The notes under the pieces were generated by a model. It was not told the origin of the DNA and made no database searches. It saw only the letters and a list, made by a program, of their open reading frames with translations. Positions 14,677 to 19,705 of a stretch of DNA of 19,705 nucleotides are shown here, piece by piece (position 1 is the first letter of the stretch; each line of letters opens with the position of its first letter). The translations under genes and the position numbers were made by a program. Origin of the DNA: Firmicutes bacterium UBA5774 (GTDB taxonomy: Bacteria; Bacillota; Clostridia; Peptostreptococcales; Anaerovoracaceae); NCBI GenBank assembly GCA_002418625.1, contig DIEM01000033.1, positions 1 through 19,705 on the forward strand, read 5' to 3'.

Positions 14677-14699
14677 TCACAGGAAGGGAGCGGTCAATC

Positions 14700-17096
14700 A
14701 TGAAAAAGGCACTGTTGCTTTTGTTGGCGCTGCTGCTGGCGCTGTCCATGAATTTCAGCGTTTTTGCGGCGGCAGACCCTGTGGGTGAGCGGACGCTGGC
14801 CCTGTACATCGGGAGCCCCTTGACGATCTCCGGCGGCGGCATAAAAGCCCTCGATCCGGATAATCCAAACGTGGCTCCGATCATTCACAAGAGCCGTACG
14901 CTTGTCCCGGTGCGTGCCATTGCAGAGCATTTCGGATCGGAAGTCTCCTATGACGCTGTCCGGAAAGCGGCTGTGATCGCATACAAAGGCGAGACTTATT
15001 ATTTTTATGTCGGAAAGGGTTATTATACCAGCGTCGGAGCGGGCGGCATAGAACAACGCCATGTCATAGATACCGAGACGCTTATCAGGGAGAGCCGTGC
15101 AATGGTTCCGCTCAGGGCGATCTGTGAAGAGGTCCTCGATATGCGGGTCAGCTACAGCCGAAGCGTCATCCTTGTCGGGGACAGCCCGGCCGACCTGACT
15201 GCCGATACGGCGCTTCGGGATGATATCAAGGCCAGGATCGGTCAAGCTGTCAGGATCTCGTCGCTTGAACAGCTGCAGGCCATAGTGGCGCCGAAGGTCG
15301 ACAGATATGGCGCCGAAATGGCTGCGGCGAAGGACAAGGCGGCGATCGAGCTTGCGGAGGAAGCGGCTGTTTCGCCAACGGCCGGTGCCACTTCCTCGCA
15401 GGAGTCCGCTGCCGTCGAAGGAGCATCCGGCGATGACGCTGCAGGCTACTCTACGACGACGATCCAGGTGGAAGGCATCGATGAAGCGGACGTTGTCAAA
15501 ACGGACGGTAAATTTATCTATGTTGCGGCAGGAGGCTTTGTCAGCATCATCAAGGCTGATGCCGGGACCATGTCGGTGGCGGATGTCATCAAAATGCCTA
15601 AAGATGCTCAAACCGGATCCGGTATCAATATTTCGGACATTTATATAGATGAGGGAAGGCTGGTCATACTGGGCACGATGTGGCGAAACGATTATCATAT
15701 TATGCCAATGACCGAAAGCGGCGCGTCCATTATGGAGGCCGATTCGCCGTCCATTGCCATCTATCCGCCGATTTCGCGGGGAAGAACCTTCTCCTACTGC
15801 GGTGTCTATGCGATCGATGAAAACGGGCAGACCGAGCTTCTCAGGGAGTTGCAGCTCGAAGGCTCAATGGTCAGCAGCCGTAAAAGCGGCGATTTCGTTT
15901 ATATTGCAACAAATAAATATATGAACTATTACTACCCGGATTATCCGGCGGAGATCCTGCCAATGTATCGTGATACGGCGGCCGGCAGCGACTATCAGTC
16001 AATGTCGGCGGACAGGATCATGTACTATCCCGACAGCCTCTATCCTCAATATATGATAGTAGCCGCGCTCGATATCATGGATACAGGCAAGGAAGCCACG
16101 ATCGAGGCGATGCTTGGAAGCGGATCGACGATTTATATGAATGACAGCGCTTTGTATGTCGCTTCCCCGGATTACGGCAGCTGGCAGGGAACGATGACCG
16201 GCATCACGAAGTTTTCGATCGACGGCACCAGGATCGGCTTTGCAGGCGGCGGAAAAGTTCCGGGAAATATATTGAATCAATTTTCCATGGATGAGCATGA
16301 GGGGAATTTCAGGATAGCGACTACCGATTGGAACCGGGTCAGCACCAATGCGCTGTATATCCTGGACAGCGAGCTTGATCAGATCGGTGCTATTGAAAAC
16401 ATAGCTCCGGGTGAAAGGATCTATGCGGTCCGATTTATGGGTAACAAGGGCTATATCGTGACGTTTAGACAGATCGACCCTCTTTTCGTGCTTGATCTTT
16501 CAGATCCGTTTTCACCAAAGATCACGGGCGAGCTAAAGGTGCCCGGCTTTTCCAATTTCCTGTATCCTATCGGGGAAGACATCCTGATGGGTGTCGGGCA
16601 GGCTTCCCGGGATATTTTCGCAAGAGATGAGAATGGCAAGGAAACGGTGATCGGAACGATGCAGACCGGCATAAAATTCTCGATGTTCGACGTTTCAGAC
16701 CAAGGCAAGCCAAAAGAGATGCACAGCTATGTATTGGGCGGCAGCGGAAGCTATTCCGATATCCTCTATAATCATAAAGCGATCATGCTCGACCGCAATG
16801 GTCAGGCAGTGGCATTTGATGCGTCGATTGTCGATAGCGGCCTTGACGGCAAGGCACTTTCAGATTATTTCACAGGCGCAGTCATATTGTCCTATGATTT
16901 TGATGACGGATTCGATGTAAAAGGACGGATCGCTTATGAATCATCTGTGGTCAATGCAGGAGATACGGTTTACTACTCCTATATCCGCCGGGTCTGCTAT
17001 ATAGGCGATGTGCTGTATTATGTTCAGGATGGACTTGTCAGGTCGTTTGATCTCGACACATTGAAGCCAATCAGTTCCGTCGGCATTTGGAAATAA
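14700..17096 (+). CDS. Secreted protein with copper-amine-oxidase-N-like domain and C-terminal beta-propeller
   Basis: This 798-residue protein has a signal peptide (MKKALLLLLALLLALSMNF, cleavage near FAAA). Residues about 45-165 form two repeats of the copper amine oxidase N-terminal domain (RTLVPVRAIAEHFGSEVSY and SRAMVPLRAICEEVLDMRV), a wall- or surface-associated module in Firmicutes that carries no catalysis itself. After an Ala/Ser/Glu linker, the hallmark TTIQVEGIDEADVVKTDG near 252 opens a long beta-propeller domain rich in FIYVAAGG, LVILGTMW and VYIATNKY strands. The propeller family is of unknown function in secreted proteins. ATG 14700 is preferred (AGGAAGGGAG nine bases away). The gene begins 23 bases after the GGDEF stop, suggesting cotranscription. 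Confidence 0.88.
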   Translation: MKKALLLLLALLLALSMNFSVFAAADPVGERTLALYIGSPLTISGGGIKALDPDNPNVAPIIHKSRTLVPVRAIAEHFGSEVSYDAVRKAAVIAYKGETYYFYVGKGYYTSVGAGGIEQRHVIDTETLIRESRAMVPLRAICEEVLDMRVSYSRSVILVGDSPADLTADTALRDDIKARIGQAVRISSLEQLQAIVAPKVDRYGAEMAAAKDKAAIELAEEAAVSPTAGATSSQESAAVEGASGDDAAGYSTTTIQVEGIDEADVVKTDGKFIYVAAGGFVSIIKADAGTMSVADVIKMPKDAQTGSGINISDIYIDEGRLVILGTMWRNDYHIMPMTESGASIMEADSPSIAIYPPISRGRTFSYCGVYAIDENGQTELLRELQLEGSMVSSRKSGDFVYIATNKYMNYYYPDYPAEILPMYRDTAAGSDYQSMSADRIMYYPDSLYPQYMIVAALDIMDTGKEATIEAMLGSGSTIYMNDSALYVASPDYGSWQGTMTGITKFSIDGTRIGFAGGGKVPGNILNQFSMDEHEGNFRIATTDWNRVSTNALYILDSELDQIGAIENIAPGERIYAVRFMGNKGYIVTFRQIDPLFVLDLSDPFSPKITGELKVPGFSNFLYPIGEDILMGVGQASRDIFARDENGKETVIGTMQTGIKFSMFDVSDQGKPKEMHSYVLGGSGSYSDILYNHKAIMLDRNGQAVAFDASIVDSGLDGKALSDYFTGAVILSYDFDDGFDVKGRIAYESSVVNAGDTVYYSYIRRVCYIGDVLYYVQDGLVRSFDLDTLKPISSVGIWK

Positions 17097-17109
17097 ACGT
17101 GGAGGAGCT

Positions 17110-17694
17110 ATGCGTCTTTTCGTAGCGGTCAATTTCAATGATGAAATCAAAGACAGTCTTTGCCGAGCCATTGATGCGTTGCGAGGCGCTTCTTTCAAAG
17201 GCAGCTTCTCCCGACGGGAAAATCTTCATTTGACGCTGGTTTTTCTCGGAGAAGTGCGTCCGAATGATGTGATGGAAATCACAAAATGCATTGATTTAAT
17301 CGATTGCGAGCCTTTCACGCTCAGAGTCGGAGGCATCGGCCGGTTCGCCAGGCACGGAGGGGACATATGCTGGGCGGGTGTGAAACCGGATAAGAACCTG
17401 AAGGAGTTGCAGAAAATGATATCGGAAGGGCTCGAGAATGCCGGCTTCTCTTTTGACAGGCGCGAGTACCATCCGCATCTGACGCTGGGCAGGGAGGTGC
17501 TCATAAAGCAGAGCAGCAGACAATCTGAAGAGCTGCGGAAGGCGGATGCCGCGGCGAAGTGGTATGAAGATCCGCAGAATCAGAGACTGGTTCCGGATAT
17601 GGCTATGGAAGTCAAAAAGGTGAGCCTGATGCAATCCGAGCGAATCGGAGGGCGGATGGTCTATTCGGAAATTTATGTAAAAAATTTGAGGTGA
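17110..17694 (+). CDS. thpR: RNA 2',3'-cyclic phosphodiesterase (2H family)
   Basis: The 194-residue protein carries the two HxTx motifs of the 2H phosphoesterases: H40-L-T42 in NLHLTLVFLGE and H123-L-T125 in HPHLTLGR, spaced as in ThpR/LigT. It begins MRLFVAVNF, also typical. The known reaction is opening of 2',3'-cyclic phosphate RNA ends to 2'-phosphates; the biological role is uncertain in bacteria. ATG 17110 follows GTGGAGGAG. It lies 13 bases after the propeller gene and 4 bases before the next gene, so it is probably in the same operon. Confidence 0.92.
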   Translation: MRLFVAVNFNDEIKDSLCRAIDALRGASFKGSFSRRENLHLTLVFLGEVRPNDVMEITKCIDLIDCEPFTLRVGGIGRFARHGGDICWAGVKPDKNLKELQKMISEGLENAGFSFDRREYHPHLTLGREVLIKQSSRQSEELRKADAAAKWYEDPQNQRLVPDMAMEVKKVSLMQSERIGGRMVYSEIYVKNLR

Positions 17695-17698
17695 GCAC

Positions 17699-18175
17699 AT
17701 GACGTTTCCTCCGGTATGGTCTCCGGATGCAAAGATATTGATTCTTGGAACCTATCCATCCCCAAAATCCAGAGAAATCGGATTTTATTACGGGCATCCG
17801 CAAAATCGCTTCTGGCCGCTGATGGCTGAGCTGCTTGACAGCGAATTGCCTGAAACGACCGAAGCGCGCAGGGAACTTCTGATACGGAACAGGATCTCTA
17901 TTTGGGATGTTCTGGAAAGCTGCGACATAACGGGAGCCAGCGACAGCAGCATTCAAAATCCGGTTCTGAATGATCTTGGCACCATCATTTTCGGAACCGG
18001 GATCGAGAAAGTCTATGCAAACGGCAGCAAAGCCGGACAGCTGTTCCGGCATTTCATGAAGCAGCATGAGTCGGTGCCTTTCCGTCAGTTGCCGTCAACG
18101 AGCCCGGCTAATGCCAGCTATGGATTTGCGAGGCTGGCGGAGGAATGGTCTTGTATTTTGGAACATTTGAGATGA
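17699..18175 (+). CDS. Hypoxanthine-type DNA glycosylase (DNA-deoxyinosine glycosylase, uracil-DNA glycosylase superfamily)
   Basis: The 158-residue protein has the superfamily motifs in order: LILGTYPSPKSREIGFYYG near 14-32, followed by HPQNRFWP, then SIWDVLESCD and late LPSTSPANAS. These match the family that removes deaminated adenine (hypoxanthine) from DNA; members have an Asn in place of the catalytic Asp of classical uracil glycosylases. ATG 17699 has GAGGTG five bases upstream, inside the end of thpR. Pairing with an RNA-end phosphodiesterase suggests a nucleic-acid maintenance pair, though functional linkage is only inferred from adjacency. Confidence 0.88.
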   Translation: MTFPPVWSPDAKILILGTYPSPKSREIGFYYGHPQNRFWPLMAELLDSELPETTEARRELLIRNRISIWDVLESCDITGASDSSIQNPVLNDLGTIIFGTGIEKVYANGSKAGQLFRHFMKQHESVPFRQLPSTSPANASYGFARLAEEWSCILEHLR

Positions 18176-18222
18176 GGCTTTTCGCTTTGGAAACGATATG
18201 AACATGGCACAGGAGGGCGACG

Positions 18223-18846
18223 ATGAAAGAAAAATTGAAAGCCGCGGATCTGATCCAGATGCTAGTGGCGCTGCTTCGGAGCAAAGAACAGATCTGCGGC
18301 GTTTTACAGCGTGTCGATGCTGAGGGATTCGCCTCGGGGATTTTGGGCATCCATCAGGACATATTCAATGACTCGCTCAAGAGCTTGATTTTGGGCGGGA
18401 TGCAGGCTGAGGAATTCGATATACGGTTTTCCGCCGATTCCGTCCGTGTAACAGTTGACAAATATATCAAGGCGATGATGCTTGAAAAGGTTGTTCGAAT
18501 CAAGTTGAAATTCCATAATATCGATCTGATATTCAAGAACGGGCAGCATTTTCTCACAGTCGATTACATGACGGAATTTGAGGGGATACCGCCGATCATT
18601 GAGAGAATGCCCGGCGGGAATGCGATCAAGGATATGATCATCAACACCTTCATCAAGTATAAAATAAAAGATGCCGACTGGATCGACATCAAAGGCGACA
18701 GGATCTATGCGGATTTCAGCAGGATGCCGGCATTCGCAAAGCTTGAGCAGTCAGGGATCTTTGGCGTGGACATCGTCAATGAAGTGGAGCTGGAGTTTCT
18801 TGGGACCAATAACGGAGAACTCCAATTCGGCTTCAAGACAAAGTAA
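18223..18846 (+). CDS. Unrecognised 207-residue protein
   Basis: I do not recognise this protein. ATG 18223 has AGGAGGGCG at seven bases, and codon use resembles its neighbours, so it is likely a true gene. The N-terminal 60 residues look helical (AADLIQMLVALLRSKEQI). The middle has alternating strands with basic residues (VRIKLKFHNIDLIFKNGQHF). The end has IYADFSRMPAF and VNEVELEFLGTN, resembling a small beta-rich lipid- or ligand-binding-like fold. No signal peptide or membrane segment is evident. It follows the glycosylase by 47 bases on the same strand and is convergent with the next small gene. Confidence 0.7.
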   Translation: MKEKLKAADLIQMLVALLRSKEQICGVLQRVDAEGFASGILGIHQDIFNDSLKSLILGGMQAEEFDIRFSADSVRVTVDKYIKAMMLEKVVRIKLKFHNIDLIFKNGQHFLTVDYMTEFEGIPPIIERMPGGNAIKDMIINTFIKYKIKDADWIDIKGDRIYADFSRMPAFAKLEQSGIFGVDIVNEVELEFLGTNNGELQFGFKTK

Positions 18847-18856
18847 CAGGTTCGCT

Positions 18857-19090
18857 TTAAAATGGCAGTGCCAACTTGCCGATGCTGATCGGAAGATAAA
18901 GCCCAAGCGCAAGGCAAACGGCCGTAATGATGATTCCTTCCGCGAGCCTGTATTTTTCAACGTATATGTAATATACAAGCGTAACGGCGGCAAAAATGGC
19001 GCCGGCTATCATGATCGTCTGATAATTGTCCAGGATTTTGAACAGAAGTATAAAAAACGGGATCGAAACGATTGTTTTGAGTATTTTCAT
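18857..19090 (-). CDS. Small membrane protein of unknown function
   Basis: The 77-residue product is almost entirely hydrophobic with about three helices: IVSIPFFILLFKIL, TIMIAGAIFAAVTLVYYIYV and IIITAVCLALGLYLPISIG. A short polar KYRLAEG turn separates the last two. ATG 19090 has AGGAGGGA close upstream and a promoter candidate at 19126-19154. No family is recognised. It ends 10 bases after the convergent preceding gene, without a visible terminator. Confidence 0.75.
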   Translation of the reverse strand: MKILKTIVSIPFFILLFKILDNYQTIMIAGAIFAAVTLVYYIYVEKYRLAEGIIITAVCLALGLYLPISIGKLALPF

Positions 19091-19125
19091 GTTCCCTCCT
19101 CACGCCAAAATTATTCACAAGTTGT

Positions 19126-19154
19126 ATTCTATATCATGATCGCAGGTTTTTCAA
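19126..19154 (-). promoter_or_regulatory. Promoter candidate of the small membrane protein gene
   Basis: On the minus strand, TTGAAA (19154-19149) and TAGAAT (19131-19126) are separated by 17 bases. Transcription would start near 19119, about 29 bases before the ATG. Confidence 0.5.
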
Positions 19155-19232
19155 TCCCATAATGACAAGTCTGATGAGCTGCTTCGGAATGAAAAATAAT
19201 ACTGAAGGTTGTTTTGTCCAAAAAAAACATTT

Positions 19233-19256
19233 GCTTCCATGCGGAAGTGATATAAT
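19233..19256 (+). promoter_or_regulatory. Extended -10 promoter with overlapping dyad upstream of the TM1266-like gene
   Basis: TATAAT at 19251-19256 is preceded by TGA (19248-19250), the extended -10 form, and no good -35 is found at 17 bases (TTGCTT at 19231-19236 is only 14 away). The dyad CTTCC-ATGC-GGAAG (19234-19247) fills the place between, a plausible operator. The start of transcription would be near 19263, giving a leader of about 42 bases. Confidence 0.55.
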
Positions 19257-19304
19257 GAAATCGATCCCTAAAAACGATAAATTTTAATAAAGGAGGTTTA
19301 AGCA

Positions 19305-19550
19305 ATGGCACAGCAAATCATTGCGGCAGCAGTGTCGCACAGGCGTGAAGAAGCAGAGTCGCTTCAGAAGGTTTTAACGGACCACGGCTGCAAGATCAAA
19401 GCGAGACTTGGACTTCACGAGGCAGGGGGCGTATGCTCCGAAGAAGGATTGATCATCCTTCAGCTTGTTCCGGAAGAACCCGGTGCGGCTGAATTTCTGG
19501 ATGACCTGAACAAATTGAATGGCGTTCGCGCCCAGCTGATCGAACTTTAA
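19305..19550 (+). CDS. Small ACT-like protein resembling the TM1266 / iron-only hydrogenase system regulator family
   Basis: The 81-residue protein has a beta-alpha-beta-beta-alpha-beta pattern: IIAAAVSHRREEAESLQKVL, then CKIKARLGLHEA, EGLIILQLVP and EEPGAAEFLDDLNKLNGVRAQ. It resembles the family represented by TM1266 of Thermotoga, a ferredoxin-like fold found with [FeFe]-hydrogenase maturation genes and named a putative system regulator. No hydrogenase or HydEFG genes lie within this window. The start ATG 19305 has AAGGAGG at eight bases. An extended -10 promoter is upstream. The LysM gene follows after 21 bases and is likely in the same transcript. Confidence 0.55.
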   Translation: MAQQIIAAAVSHRREEAESLQKVLTDHGCKIKARLGLHEAGGVCSEEGLIILQLVPEEPGAAEFLDDLNKLNGVRAQLIEL

Positions 19551-19571
19551 TCGAAACAAGGAGGTTTCCAA

Positions 19572-19705
19572 ATGAAACGAAGCATGCGTTATCTCGTGAT
19601 CGCCGTATTGCTGCTGGTCCTGTCGTCGGGCAGCGCCTTCGCGGCGGATTATACCGTAAAATCCGGAGATGTTCTTTGGAAAATTGCCGATAGTCTGGAT
19701 ATTCC
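19572..19705 (+). CDS. Secreted LysM-domain protein (3' end outside window)
   Basis: Only the first 44 residues are present. A signal peptide (MKRSMRYLVIAVLLLVLSSG, cleavage near SAFAA) precedes DYTVKSGDVLWKIADSL, the start of a LysM peptidoglycan-binding domain. ATG 19572 follows AAGGAGG by about seven bases. The rest of the protein, possibly a catalytic or binding module, is not visible, so its function beyond wall binding cannot be stated. Confidence 0.85.
   Translation, partial: MKRSMRYLVIAVLLLVLSSGSAFAADYTVKSGDVLWKIADSLDI

Noticed and set aside
14694..15698. Minus-strand open frame of 334 codons opposite the propeller gene
   Set aside because: Antisense to signal peptide and copper-amine-oxidase-N repeats; composition rich in Arg/Asp, no start signal.

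Overview
The window reads as a chromosomal segment of an anaerobic, Gram-positive Clostridia-type bacterium. The evidence is strong GGAGG-type ribosome binding sites, good sigma-A type promoters (for example TTGAAT-17-TATAAT), several lipoproteins with clostridial-style lipoboxes, a tungsten-type aldehyde ferredoxin oxidoreductase with ferredoxin and NADH-dehydrogenase-like partners, and no outer-membrane or respiratory-chain genes. No tRNA, rRNA, CRISPR array, insertion sequence or phage gene was seen. Both ends are cut: a YbaK-type deacylase at the left and a LysM protein at the right.

Region 1 (1-6600) is the most interesting. After the tail of the YbaK gene comes a gene-free leader of about 335 bases. 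It contains a compact, probably ligand-sensing RNA (458-597, candidate molybdenum/tungsten cofactor riboswitch). Six same-strand genes follow: a four-cluster ferredoxin (WorS-like), a 605-residue tungstopterin aldehyde oxidoreductase (AOR/WorL-like), a MoaD-like sulfur carrier, and NuoE-, NuoF- and NuoG-like subunits. Together they suggest an aldehyde-oxidising enzyme wired through Fe-S clusters to an FMN/NAD module, resembling the electron-bifurcating (Bfu-type) complexes. MoaD would help make the pterin cofactor, and the leader RNA would tune expression to cofactor supply.

Region 2 (6600-10925): a ferritin-like/rubrerythrin-type protein on the minus strand is transcribed divergently from a membrane diguanylate cyclase, a small two-helix membrane protein and a CorA-family transporter. 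The last three overlap and end at an intrinsic terminator. A DUF4349 lipoprotein follows.

Region 3 (10926-12821): on the minus strand, spermidine synthase (speE) and an alpha/beta hydrolase form a two-gene operon with a clear promoter. A divergent promoter serves the next plus-strand block.

Region 4 (12822-18846): a plus-strand run of a LolA-fold-like lipoprotein, a second membrane GGDEF protein with an intact inhibitory site, a large secreted protein with a copper-amine-oxidase-N domain and a beta-propeller, ThpR RNA 2',3'-cyclic phosphodiesterase, a hypoxanthine-type DNA glycosylase, and an unrecognised 207-residue protein.

Region 5 (18857-19705): a small minus-strand membrane protein, then, from an extended -10 promoter, a small ACT-like protein resembling the TM1266 hydrogenase-associated family and the start of a secreted LysM protein.
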